64,000 bases of DNA from Gongronella butleri (taxonomy: Eukaryota > Mucoromycota > Mucoromycetes > Mucorales > Cunninghamellaceae): positions 62,001-126,000 of the forward strand of contig JAIWZP010000050.1 in the NCBI GenBank assembly GCA_025201375.1. The letters run 5' to 3'. Below, in pieces: positions 47,169-57,975 of the stretch. The notes under the pieces were generated by a model. The model was given only the letters and a program-made list of their open reading frames with translations. It was not told the origin of the DNA and ran no database searches. Both the position numbers and the translations under genes were made by a program. The number at the start of each line of letters is the position of its first letter. The stretch's first letter is position 1.

Positions 47169-49463
47169 TTATTCAAACTTGGCTTCCAACCCGTTGATAA
47201 CGATACGAGGTCGCGAAGGAGCCATGACAGCCACGACACCATCGTAAACTGTTGCTTTTTTTGCATAATGAAGGGTAGAATTCTCCTTCTCTGGAAATTC
47301 AGTCGTTAAACGATCCAGCACGAGAGCTGCCTTGTCGCGTGCCAACGGACGCGGGGTAGATTCAATCGAAATCCGGTGATTAAAGTCGTCCCAGGATGTT
47401 TTAAATGGGAATGGCGTAAACCAGGACATCCAGGATAGCCGCTGAAATTTTTGAGAATCAAAATTGACTTGGTGTGATCGTGTTCTTGCAGAAAAGTTTG
47501 GTGTCTGGATGAAAAATTGGACACGCGAACGATTCTGGCCAAAAAAAAAAAAAAAAAAAAAACAAAAGAAAAGAAAAGAAAAAAAAAAGAATACATGGGG
47601 ACACAACGTGCCATACCGGACCCGCTTTTTTTTTTTTTTACTTACGAGATGCAGTTCCACTGTCTTTAGCCGTGTTGAAAATGGCATAGCAATCCAATTG
47701 GTGCGGTCAAAACAGTGTTTTGATTGCCTGTCATAGGCCAGGAGCATCTGAACGGCATCAAGACGGGTCGCATCGGGAGGAATTGATTCTTGAGGGTAAG
47801 ATGCTGAATCCTGCAGTGTTTCTGGAGCCATGTCAAGGCTCTGTTCGCAAGGGCACGTCGGATCGTTCTCATAACGCCTAATATGGTTCCTTTCATGACG
47901 CCGGCCAGCAAAAATCATTCTGGTGTTGGTCCTATACACATTCTCGAAGCGAATGCTTCGGCTGAATTCAGGGCGAAGCGAGAGAAAAGTCAAATCGGGA
48001 CACATGGCCGAAATGTGAACAAGCACAGCAGGGTCAACAGGGCATTCAATGCTTAATTGGCGCAGAGGATGAGAAGAAGTATCATATAAAAGAGCTGCCC
48101 ATGTAGACGCCGTGGTCATTGATGCCGTCGCCATGTCCAAGCCACCGTCTCCAATCAAAAGATCTTGCAAATGAGGGAATGCGGCGAGAATTTGAAGCAA
48201 ATCAATGGCTGAGCGCGATGAATAGCCATAAATCTTCAAAGATGTCATCGCGTGCTGTGGTCGAGGAGATGGAGAGAGACTGAAGAAATAATGAAACGCG
48301 TCCAAAGTGACCGGCAAGCAGTGTTCAAGCTCGATTGAGGAGAGGCAAGGCAAATAGGCAAATGGTGATTTGAGCAAACCATGCCACAGCTCCGGTGCGT
48401 TGCTGGTTTCTTCTTTAATGATTGGCCCACTTCGCGACTTGAGGGCAAGTCGTTGGAGACTGGGAAATTTGAGACAAATGAATGCTACGCAGCCAGGCAC
48501 GTCATACGCAGAGATATTGTACATGCCATGGATCGTGAGTTCATGAAGCGAGAACCAAGGATTCATGCACGCGTCACAATTTGGATGCTGGCCAGGCTGA
48601 TGCTGCGCGTCCATAAACTCTGGAGCAAGCGAATTGAGGCCATTGTCACGTGCTCTTTGGAAAGTGAACGTCAGTGTCTTGAGGAACGGACAATGGCGCT
48701 GAATCAGAGCAAGCTCATGCAAACAGAGACAATGCGTCGCACGAAATGGAAAAGAGGGTCCTCCAGCAACGTCTAATTGCTGCAGATGGCCAAGGTGCGG
48801 CAGGATAGCGCGGCAAAAGATGGACATTGGCAGGTCGGCATAGGATTCCAATCGCGTAAGGCATTGTACGCGAGAAGTTGCAAATATGGAATGCAATTTC
48901 TCGGCAAGCAGGTCGTGTATTGGTACGTTTGCCAAGTTATCGCGCCGATCAAAGAAAGATGGCTCAATTGTAATTTGGTTTTTATTGGATTCCTTGTGGT
49001 GGAGAACCCAATTAATCATGAGCCACCACCGGCCAAGGCGCAGTTCTGTAATGTTGGGACAATGGCGCATGAAGCTTTTGATGTCGTCCACAGTTGCATA
49101 GGTGTTGTCCAGGTCGACACAGCGTATCAAGGGTCCGAGACGATTACGAGTGGTTATGCGAGGCGTGTACCAAACCAGTCGTCCAGGACCCGAATTCTGC
49201 GATTCGTCCACCCAAAGCGACCTGAACAAGTTGAGTTTTCGGTTGATCCACATTTTTTCCACCGTGCCCATCTTGGCAAAGGTCTGTTTTTTCTTGCCAA
49301 AGCACACCGTGCGGAAAATAAATGCGCTGAAAAAGTCGCAAAAGTCGCGGGAACAGAAACGGAGCTGCTGCTGATCAGCAAGTGTTAAATGGCCCAAGAT
49401 GCAAAACACAATTTCTGCTGGAAACAAGAGCAGAGCCGTCGACTGTTCTTTAGAAGAACTCAT
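47169..49463 (-). CDS. F-box/LRR protein, paralogue 2
   Basis: Predicted SCF substrate receptor related to the gene at 42.4-44.5 kb. Exons 47646-49463 and 47169-47534 give 727 residues. The F-box lies at about 9-50 (LLLFPAEIVFCILGHLTLAD). Shared landmarks with paralogue 1 are HCPNITELRLGRWW, IQRHCPFLKTL, CDACMNPWFSL and the conserved intron site. The 111-nt intron (GTAAGT...GGCCAG) is a multiple of three and stop-free, so the unspliced frame also reads through, inserting Lys and Phe runs. Start at 49463 was chosen because it matches the length of the paralogue's N-terminus. Confidence 0.85.
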   Translation of the reverse strand: MSSSKEQSTALLLFPAEIVFCILGHLTLADQQQLRFCSRDFCDFFSAFIFRTVCFGKKKQTFAKMGTVEKMWINRKLNLFRSLWVDESQNSGPGRLVWYTPRITTRNRLGPLIRCVDLDNTYATVDDIKSFMRHCPNITELRLGRWWLMINWVLHHKESNKNQITIEPSFFDRRDNLANVPIHDLLAEKLHSIFATSRVQCLTRLESYADLPMSIFCRAILPHLGHLQQLDVAGGPSFPFRATHCLCLHELALIQRHCPFLKTLTFTFQRARDNGLNSLAPEFMDAQHQPGQHPNCDACMNPWFSLHELTIHGMYNISAYDVPGCVAFICLKFPSLQRLALKSRSGPIIKEETSNAPELWHGLLKSPFAYLPCLSSIELEHCLPVTLDAFHYFFSLSPSPRPQHAMTSLKIYGYSSRSAIDLLQILAAFPHLQDLLIGDGGLDMATASMTTASTWAALLYDTSSHPLRQLSIECPVDPAVLVHISAMCPDLTFLSLRPEFSRSIRFENVYRTNTRMIFAGRRHERNHIRRYENDPTCPCEQSLDMAPETLQDSASYPQESIPPDATRLDAVQMLLAYDRQSKHCFDRTNWIAMPFSTRLKTVELHLVSKKKKKRVRYGTLCPHVFFFFSFLFFCFFFFFFFGQNRSRVQFFIQTPNFSARTRSHQVNFDSQKFQRLSWMSWFTPFPFKTSWDDFNHRISIESTPRPLARDKAALVLDRLTTEFPEKENSTLHYAKKATVYDGVVAVMAPSRPRIVINGLEAKFE

Positions 49464-49737
49464 CGGAAGGCAAAGAAGCGTGACTTTTATAAAGAAAAAC
49501 AAAAAGTCGAAAGGCAATAAAGACAAGAGCCAAATAGAAAATGCTTAATGCCAGCAAATTGGTGACACAATGGATGAGTCACTGTGCGTTGAAACAAAAA
49601 AAAAAAAGGGGGGGGAATAAAAGACGCGCGCACCGACGGCCATTAAATCTGAAACGCGCCCACGCGTACAATAATTAAAAAGACAACCTCTCACCAATAG
49701 TTGCATAATGTTTACAAGCATCGTACAATTCGAGTCT

Positions 49738-49900
49738 TAAAAAAATCGGGCGGGTCTGTCATGAACACTGGGCTATAGTTTATGCCGTGACGAGGTTTAA
49801 TTGGCGGGCAACCAGACTGTAAAAAAAATTCTGGAGGCACAGCAGGCCGCCAAAGTCCAAAAAAACACGCATTTTGGTGTTTAAAATCAAATGTATGCTG
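49738..49900 (+). repeat. repeat family B, copy 3
   Basis: It matches 14368-14530 over most of its length (AAAAAATCGGGCGGGTC, GCCGTGA, ATTGGCGGGCAA, TTCTGGAGGCACAGCA) and shares its right end with copy 1 (CCAAAGTCC, TTTTGGTGTTTAAAA). Confidence 0.7.
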
Positions 49901-50041
49901 TTTTGAGTAGTGTAGCGAGATTCTTCATGCATTGAAATGATATTTTCTCAACGTGGAAAAACACAAAAATTGAGAGCAGATATCATAAAGTTGGTGGTTT
50001 CAGACATCAGAATGATTGTATCGATCCCTTGGAGCGTTGAG

Positions 50042-50044
<3 letters not shown>

Positions 50045-50104
<60 letters not shown>
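50045..50104 (+). repeat. 60-nt poly(A) tract
   Basis: Sixty consecutive A residues, the longest homopolymer in the window. It is not adjacent to a recognisable retroelement or processed copy. Its exact length depends on assembly quality. Confidence 0.85.
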
Positions 50105-50106
<2 letters not shown>

Positions 50107-50716
50107 AGCCGATGATGTTTTCCGCATAATGGGCTTACCTTTGAGAAGGATATCAAAATACCATACAGCATCAGAAAAAATGAGCAAAATGCACAAGCGA
50201 AAACAAAAATTTGTTTTCTACAAGATTGCATCTCTGTCTCGGCACAACTCGGATTTAAGGATATTGGTAAAATTAATGTTGACTGTGCGCTCTATGATAT
50301 ATGATAATGCTTCATAGATTTCCGAGCAGATTTTCCAGTGTCAAGGCTTCTCGGTGCAAACTTGTACTGTAAAACATAGATCCTTTCGCCCTACTGCAAA
50401 AAAATGACTATGCTGCCGTGTTTTGGCTGCCACGCAAGAATAAAAATCGCTACAGCTGTACGACTATTCACTGTTTATTATGTCTGGTTACAATATACTT
50501 TAAGAGAATTGGATGAAAAAGAATGACATCTAAGATACAAAAGTCGGCATTTTTTGATTTTATACAACGGGCTCGATTTGATCCAGTGGGTTGCTTGCAT
50601 GAACTCTTTTTATGAAAGGGCGTGACGCGCATCGCGACTTGAAAATGCCGATCAGGGCAGCTTGCCTTTCTTGTGTCTCTCTCTTCCGCTCTCCTACTTT
50701 TTTTTTTTTTTCTCGC

Positions 50717-52377
50717 ATGGTGATTCTTCGTCGAACAATTGGCTTGGGCCGCCAGCACTTTACTAGGTTCCACTCTACGGCCGCAGCGAAGCCTAACTAT
50801 GCCTTTGCTTTTGATATTGACGGCGTCTTGATCAAGGTATTGTTGAAAAAAGGGTTAAATGAAGCGCATCTCGGTTCTCACGCGCATTTTCGTGTTTTCC
50901 GCTGCCAGGGCAAGCGAACGATTCCCCAAGCCAAGCTGTAGGCAACGCGCAGAGCACAGCAAACGCGTTGAAAAACAAGACTAACCAATGTTGCTTGCGG
51001 ATATCTAGGGCCTTGGAGCTGCTTAATGGTGCGAACCCGCAAGGAAGGCAAGTGGACGATTTCAATTTTTCCACGGTCAACATGCAGCGCTGACATAAGC
51101 GGCACTTGATTTTAGAAAGATCCCATTTGTGTTACTGACCAATGGTGGTGGCATGACCGAGGCGACGAAAGCGCAGCAAATTTCAGACATGGTTGGCGTA
51201 AAGGTAAGACAGCGCATGAATTGAGAGCCGTAGTGGTCCGCGCTCATAGCACAATTGCATTAGATCGCGCCTGAGCAGGTGATTCTGTCGCACTCGCCAA
51301 TGCAATCGTTGGCCAAGAAATACAAGGATCGACGCGTGTTGGTGGTGGGTGGCAAGGGTCTTTCGTGTGCCAAGGTTGCCCAAGGCTACGGATTCGACAA
51401 TGTCGTCACGCCGCAGGATATCCATCATTGGAACACGTCGCTGTGGCCTTACAGCCAGCCCAAGGATGTGACAGACGTGAGTTTTGCCCCCTCCCCCATT
51501 TTTTTGCGCTTACAGCGAGCTGACTCCTTTTAATTGATTGATGGAAAGAAGGCTGCCAATCAAGATTTCTCCAAGGTGCCCATTGAGGCAGTCATGGTCT
51601 TCCATGACTCTTTTGATTGTAAAGTGTACATTTTTTGTTGGGAGATCAATGCGCTCATTTTTTTTTTCTCAGGGGGACGTGACCTTCAAGTCATCTTAGA
51701 CGCTGTGTGCTGCCAGGACGGTATCATGACCACTTTCAAATCCGATTTCAAGACACAAGCCATGCCATTGTATTTTTCCAACGTAAGTTTCGCACCCTCG
51801 TTGCTCTTTTTCCGTTGTTGATTCTCAATTCCCACTTTCCCCATCTTTTTTAAATTTTGTCAATGGTCAGAATGATCTGGTAAGTGTACACCGCACACCC
51901 AGTGAAAAATGACGCGTTTCGGCCGCTGATCGCCTTTTTTTTCTTCATTTTTTCTTTTTTTAATGAAACCAGGTATGGAGCACTGACTATCCCGTGAATC
52001 GACTTGGACAAGGCGGTTTCAAGGTGGCGCTAGAAGGATTGTACCGTGCATTGACGGGTGGTCAAGAGTTGCGCTCGGTTTCGTTTGGAAAACCGCACGG
52101 ATCGACTTATGCATTCGCAGAGCAGGTGATCAGCCGCTTGGTAGAACGTGATATTGGTGAAGAACACCTGCCAGAGCATGTTTATGCGATTGGCGACAAT
52201 CCTGCGGCGGACATCCGCGGTGCCAATGGGCATGGATGGTCCAGCATCCTCGTCAAGACCGGTGTTTTCAAGGGTCCCGGCAATTCGCCTGTGTACCCTG
52301 CTGACCACGTGTGTGAGCACGTCTTGGATGCTGTGCAATGGGCCATCCAACAAGAGGAACAGCGCAACCAGCAATAG
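50717..52377 (+). CDS. HAD-superfamily hydrolase, CECR5/HDHD5-like
   Basis: Class IIA HAD phosphatase-like protein, probably mitochondrial: the N-terminus MVILRRTIGLGRQHFTRF is basic and lacks acidic residues. Nine exons: 50717-50836, 50909-50937, 51009-51047, 51116-51203, 51264-51476, 51549-51618, 51673-51782, 51871-51879 and 51973-52377, giving 360 residues. Motif I is FDIDGVLIK (about 33-41), motif II LLTNGGG, and motif IV IGDNPAADIRGANGHGW. FHDSFDWGRD and YFSNNDLVWSTDYP are typical of CECR5. Intron 3 has a GC donor (AAG followed by GCAAGT). Exon 8 is 9 nt. The acceptor of exon 6 could be three bases further right. Confidence 0.88.
51871..51879 (+). other. 9-nt microexon of the HAD gene
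   Basis: AATGATCTG (Asn-Asp-Leu) lies between CAATGGTCAG and GTAAGTGT. It restores YFSNNDLVW, matching the conserved YFSN-DLLW region of CECR5 proteins; without it the two flanking exons would lack those residues. Confidence 0.8.
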
Positions 52378-52552
52378 AAACACCTCTGTATCATGTTTGA
52401 AAGTAAAAATGGGAGCGTTTTACCCTCTTCCTCTTTTTTATTTATTTTTGGAGTCATGATTTTATTTTGAAATGAGACATGCAGATGAGTGAAGAAATGG
52501 ACAAAAGATTGCGAGGGGAGATGCGAATGAGCTCTATCTAAGAATGACAAGT

Positions 52553-54415
52553 CTACAAATTCTTGGCAAAAGACAGCTCGATGATTCTTGTGCCATTCTT
52601 TGCCTTTTTGAGACGCATCCAGCGGCCGCGCGCCAGCTCCTGGCCCACACCAATGATCAAGTACGTGCGATTCTGGGGCACCAGCGTTTTTACTTGCAGA
52701 CTGTTAATGACACCATCGATTTGCAAAGATGCGACGGCCGTCAGCGACTTGTTGTCCGCGCCAACCTTCCAAAAGCGCACATGGCCGTCCCATGAGCCCG
52801 AGACGACCAAATCCGAGAATTTGATGCATGCGAGGGCCGTGATCCAACGTGGTGTGACGATTTGCGCGGAATTGCTGGCATTGCTGGCATTGCCATTGCT
52901 GTCGACAAAGGCATCCTCGCCGTGGGCAATGGGAATGGTGGCAACGGGCTTTTTGCGGTTAATGTCCCATAGCGAGAGTGTGCCGCTGTCGCCGCCCGTG
53001 ACAAACAGCGACTCGTCAATTTGCGTGACACAATCCATGCTGCCTTCGACATATTTGACCTTGCCCTGATCATCCTTGGTGCTGGCGCCGCCGCGGTACA
53101 CAAGTTGCGACTGCTCCACAATCTTCCACATGCGCACCGACTTGTCACGTCCACCTGTTGAGATGCATCGTTCTCGTGCAAGGGTATCCAGGGAGGTGAT
53201 ATGATCTTGGTGGCCAAACAGCGTCTCAATATAATTCTTTTCAGCAGCATTCCATAGCTTGATTGTGCGGTCAGCCGAGCCAGAGTATAGCTGATGATGC
53301 CCGATGCGGAATGCCAGGCCCTGATGTAAAAAAGAAAGAAAAGATGAGATCAATGCGCGCATTCCATTGCCTCCCTCGTTGTTTTTTTTTGTTTTACCGT
53401 AACAGAGTCGCGATGCTGCGTAAAGGTGTGATGGTGGGTGTTCTCCTTGATGGACCAAATGTTGATCTTTTTGTCTTTGCCGCCGCTGGCAAGATATTGG
53501 CTGTCTGAGCTGGCAGCCAGGCAATAGATGTGATCCGTATGGCCCGTGTAGTCTTTAGCGCCCTTGCGGCCGCCTGGGAATTCATGCAGCTTTGCCAGCG
53601 TCTTGGCGTCCCCTACAGAAAAAAAGCCAGGTGAGCAGGAAAATTCAACCATTGCTGATTTCAACCCTTACATTTGATGATAGAGCCGTCCTTGGACGCC
53701 GAGAAAATGAACTTGCCGTCGTCCGTGATCAAGGCTGCGGTCACAGCAAGCTGATGACCCTTGCGCGACTGCACATTTTCCGTAGTCAAACATGTGTGAT
53801 CCAGCTATTTGAAAAAAAAAAACAGAATGAGCACCTAACATCGAGCACAATTGATGTCAATTGAGGCGCAAGAGAGTGGCCTTACATGATCAGCAATGCG
53901 TCGATGGATTTTGCCGGCCTTCTCGTCCTACAAAATCAAAAAAAAAAAAAAGAAAAATGAGCATTGACGCGTCTCTTTTCTTGTAAATATGCATCGTACC
54001 TCCTCGTGTCGTAACCGCTCGGCGATCAGGTCCCGGTCCAGATCCGCAGCATCAAAGCCGCCTGCGAATTCGGCTACATAAAAAAAAGAAAGGTGTCAAT
54101 GCGTGTTTTTGAGCGACAAAAAGGCAAAATACCTTCAAGATCTTCTTCAATCTTGTTCAGGTACGCTTTTGCTAGGCGAACACGCTTCTCTGCAGCCGTT
54201 TCCTCGATTTCGTCGTCTTCAGACTCGGGTTCGCTGGCACGCAGGTCCATGTCGCCAATGGTCTCGTCTTCATTATCGTCGTCGCTGACATTGTCGTCGT
54301 CCTTGGGGTTTGCGCGCTTCATGCTCTTGTAGCTGGTATTTTTGGTGTTTGTACGGCTCCTCGCTTGCGAGGGTCGCTTGCGCTTTGTGGCTGACGTGAA
54401 CAAGGCGTCTTTCAT
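52553..54415 (-). CDS. RRP9: U3 snoRNP WD-repeat protein Rrp9 (U3-55K)
   Basis: Binds the U3 snoRNA B/C motif and acts in pre-18S rRNA processing in the nucleolus. Exons 54133-54415, 54000-54073, 53886-53927, 53672-53804, 53398-53612 and 52553-53320 give 504 residues. A basic, Ser/Asp-rich N-terminus starts MKDALFTSATKRKRP. IEEDLE, DRDLIAERLRHEE and DEKAGKIHRRIADH precede a seven-blade WD domain (KGHQLAVTAALITDDGKFIF, GHTDHIYCLAASSDSQYLAS, GHQDHITSLD, WDGHVRFWK). This order is that of Rrp9. The gene converges on the HAD gene (175 bp between stops) and is divergent from ASA1. Confidence 0.94.
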
Positions 54416-54616
54416 AGCGTCAAAAGTATTAAAAAATAGAAAAAGAAAAAAAAAAAAGTGGGAACTAAGGTGACAGGAAAGCCAGAGCACAAATGCGGCA
54501 TTGAAGTCGAAACAAGCCACCACAGATTCAAAGGCCGCGCACTTTTTGCCTTTTCGCGCTCTTGCGCCCAAGTTTAGCTTTACGACGCCCTTTTTGCTTT
54601 AATCTTTTCCTTTCTT
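54416..54616. promoter_or_regulatory. short divergent promoter shared by RRP9 and ASA1
   Basis: Only 201 bp separate the two opposed ATGs, so core promoters must be adjacent or shared. The sequence has an A tract (54446-54457) and a GC-rich centre (54530-54590). No TATA box was seen. Confidence 0.6.
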
Positions 54617-55982
54617 ATGCAAGCACCTCCACAGCCAGACTATATTTTTCGAGCACACCATAGTGACGTCAACTCCATATGCTTTTTTAACAAGGATAAA
54701 CACTTTGCTTCAGCGTAATTGTTGTTATTGGGGAGTTTGGTCCTGCCTGCGCACCTGAAATTTTGCTTTTTTCCCTTTTTTTTTTTTCCTTGTCGTAGTG
54801 ACCTTGACGGCACGGTTGTCTTGTGGTCCATGGCCTCACGTCGCCCTGTTTTTCAGTGGAAAGCGCACCAGTCGTCGTGTCTTAGCGTCCATGTGGTTGG
54901 TGACGATACTTTAATATCGTGAGTTGCTCTTTTTGCTCTCTTACGCGTATTTTGGCCACTCATACAGCGTCTCGTGACGCGTCCGTTCGCCCCTTTTCGT
55001 AGCCAAGGACGTGACAATGTCATCAATGTCTGGAAATTCCAATTGGACGATCCTTCCACGACACCCACTTTAAATTATACTCTGGAGTACGTGTGTCTCA
55101 ATTATTGCAAGGTCGCCGTCGGTCAATGGCACAATCACACCTTGCTAATCTTCCCCGCAAGAGGCATCACACACATGGTATGATGAAAATGTGCTTAAAT
55201 CAGCCAATTCCTCTGACGTCGCCCATTTTCTCTCCATTTATATAGGTGGATATTTTTGATCTTGATACCAAAAAGTGGGTTGTGGTTGACATGGGCGACG
55301 CAGCTAGTGACGAGCGACGACTTTGCATGGCGGTTGCTATGCATGTCAGCAAGGACGCGCTCTTTGTGACAGCTGGCTATGAAAATGGCTCTGTCGCGTG
55401 TTATCGCGTCGCGCAAGATTATCAATGGCAATCCCAGTGGACTACAGAGATGCACACACAACCAGGTATATGCATACATGCTCACACACACACACACACA
55501 AAAAGGAAAAAAAGGGAAAATTGCGGGCTCACCCCGCAATTTGTCCTGACTAGTGCTGGCGCTGGCCATTCACGACAATGTCGTCCTGTCCACAGCCATT
55601 GATAACAAGGTGACCAAGTACGACATCGTGGACGGACACTGCATCAAGCAAATCACCAACAAAAAGGCGGGGCTTGCTTGCGTCACCATCCGGCCAGATA
55701 ACAAAATCTTTGCAACCGGGGGATATGATGCAAAGTACGCCGCCAGAGAACATTTCGTGCATTTATGCCGCCCAGAGTCAACAATTGACGTCACTTTTTT
55801 TCTTGTTTTCTAGAATTCGCGTATTTTCGATGAAAACCATGGCACCATTGGCCGTCTTGACTTACCATCAGGATAGTGTGTATGCTGTCGCCTACGTACA
55901 CCCCGAATTGCAAGAGAACAAGAAGCATTGGATGCTCGCGGGCAGCAAAGACGGCCGCATTAGCCTTTGGGCTCTCTATTAG
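54617..55982 (+). CDS. ASA1: ASTRA-complex WD protein Asa1 (GNB1L-like)
   Basis: Part of the ASTRA complex, which supports PIKK-family kinases through TTT/R2TP in yeast. Exons 54617-54714, 54799-54918, 55003-55177, 55246-55465, 55554-55734 and 55814-55982 give 320 residues, all WD-repeat propeller. The first exon is short: MQAPPQPDYIFRAHHSDVNS. Blades include DLDGTVVLWSM, RDNVINVWKFQLDDP, YENGSVACYRV and the terminal AGSKDGRISLWALY, the C-terminal signature of Asa1/GNB1L. Confidence 0.87.
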
Positions 55983-56452
55983 TGTATTCTCCTTTTTTTA
56001 TCAGTGAAAAACGCCTTCTGAGGCACTGATGTCTCCCTTTTTTTGTAGATAATTTGCCATGGAGGCATATCGAATAAAAGATGTCGTCTCCTTTTGATTT
56101 CCAAAGTGATCGGCAATCTCGGATGGCGATCGACAAAGCGGGGTCCCTGAGAGATGGCAATGACGCACGTCGTTCATCGGGCTTTAAATGGGAGTGCAAT
56201 GTGCGTGTATCAGTAGAAGATGATGTCATTTGTACAGTAGAAGCCATTGTCGGAAGAGGATTTAACCAAACTTTTTTTTTATACATGACATGCAGATTCA
56301 TAAAAGGCACCCCAGAATATATTTATTGCATGACGACGACGTAAAAATGATAAAAAATATAAAGCAATGATGACGAGTCAAAGCAATTCAGTCTGTAAAG
56401 CCTTGAATTAGGCGAAATTGTCAAAGTGTCATAGGAGTTTTAAGAAAACGCC

Positions 56453-56754
56453 CTATGGTATTCCTGCATTCGTGGCGTGCTTGAGCGCGCGCTTGATCTT
56501 TTGTCTGTAAATCTTGAAGCGTGCCATTTGTTTTTCAACTTTTTTACGATCCTGGCGGGACCGTTGGTATTGCTTGCACGAGTCAATCGCCGGCATGGCA
56601 TTTTCTTTACCATGGACAGGGCACCCAGCATACGGGACGGCAGGGAATTGGTGATCAGAGACGGACATGCTTGAAAACTGCAGCCAAAGAGTGAGAAAGT
56701 GATAAAAATGACAACACGACATACCTGTTCGGATAGCTCTTTATGTTTTAGCAT
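56453..56754 (-). CDS. possible small basic helical protein
   Basis: Two exons, 56725-56754 and 56453-56677, joined across a 47-nt intron (GTATGT...CTGCAG) give 84 residues from ATG 56754. The N-terminal third contains FPAVPYAGCPVHG; the rest is a charged, Lys/Arg/Gln-rich helical stretch ending KRALKHATNAGIP. Upstream exons are possible (an acceptor TTTTCACAG precedes GAGTGCGCC at about 56837 on the minus strand), so the true start may lie further right. No family was recognised. Confidence 0.35.
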
Positions 56755-57230
56755 TGCACGCAAAGAGAAAAGAGAAAGAAGAGTGTGGAAACACTTTAAT
56801 TCATTGTCTGAGGGCCATATTTGTATGGCGCACTCCTGTGAAAACAAAAAAAAAAACAAAGAGAAGCGTGTTGATTCAAGAATTCAGCAAAATGATTGTC
56901 CTGGAGCGCGGAATTCTCTTTGTTTCGCGTCTCAAAACAGGGAGAGTCGCGACAGCATGACAAGCTCCGCTTGAATGTCTATGGCTCGCACATCCTTTCC
57001 TTTCATTACAATGCAGCAACTCGAAACAAAATGCAGGGAGACCGTGGTGACATTGCCAAAGCGCACAAATGGATTCTATTGATGTTGCACTGTTTTTCTT
57101 GCCTGTTTTTTTTTTGGAGATCAAACGAGGAGGTAGACAGATGAACATGGAGGCTTCGAATGATTTTGATCTGCATTTCCATATTTCCTAGCCAATTGGG
57201 CAAGGTAGGCACCGCTGTTCAATAAAAAAA

Positions 57231-57273
57231 AGAGAGAGAGGGAGCTAGAGAGAGAGGGAGCTAGAGAGAGAGA
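57231..57273 (+). repeat. GA-rich tandem repeat
   Basis: GAGAGAGAGGGAGCTAGA is repeated in tandem about twice within a longer GA run. Confidence 0.85.
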
Positions 57274-57889
57274 TCACGAATGTGTGGTGAGTATATCAAT
57301 CATGATACACGTGACCAATGACCGCACAACCCAGTAAGGTAGCGTGCTGCGACGAAATCACGACTTTAGCCCCACAATGCATCAAGCTGTGGCATGTCCC
57401 CTTGGAAACAAAGAGAATTGACGGGTCCTCCGCTTAAGGAAATGCGGCGGGCATCAGGGGTGCACAATTGATTTTATTGCTTTGCAAAGCTCCTCCCAAT
57501 TTTTTCTAGCAGTTTTTATTACTTTCTCAGCCAAAAATGGGCATAGATCATCCTTGAGTGCCTTCACGAGTGCGGATCGCCCGTCCAGAAGCACAATCCA
57601 CACAGTGGCTGAAGTATCACGTCATCCGAGGGGCAATCCAAAGTGCTGAGTTTTGGCATTTTGGTGTTTAGCCCCATACTGGTCCCAGTGACAAGCATTC
57701 AAAATATAGCAGATGCTTTGCAATTTCAGTTGACATGTGCTACGCTGCAAAGGATGGATATCAATCAGCTAGTTTTTGAGAAACAGGCGATCAAAGCTTT
57801 TTGTAGTCTTTTTGGAGAAATGTTCGTGAATTCACAACCTACAAGGAGCTCTCTCTTTTGAAGCAGTTATTACTAGCTTTTCTCGTTCG

Positions 57890-57975
57890 AACGAACCCAT
57901 TGGCGAAGCGTTGCGACTGCTGGATGGCGCGCAATGGCGATTTTCAAAAAAAAAATAATCGCGGATATTCCATAG
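57890..57975 (-). repeat. inverted fragment of repeat family A
   Basis: TGGATGGCGCGCAATGGCGA followed by TTTTC is the reverse complement of the GAAAATCGCCATTGCGCACC plus ATCCA block of copy 4 (about 63723-63747), and the match extends a few tens of bases with interruptions. This is the only copy in the opposite orientation. Confidence 0.65.

Larger units (their letters stand above)
49464..50716. other. spacer with a family B copy and a 60-nt A tract
   Basis: 1.25 kb without a supported gene. It holds a family B repeat (49738-49900) and an uninterrupted A tract (50045-50104). The last 100 bp before 50717 form the T-rich leader of the HAD gene. Confidence 0.55.
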
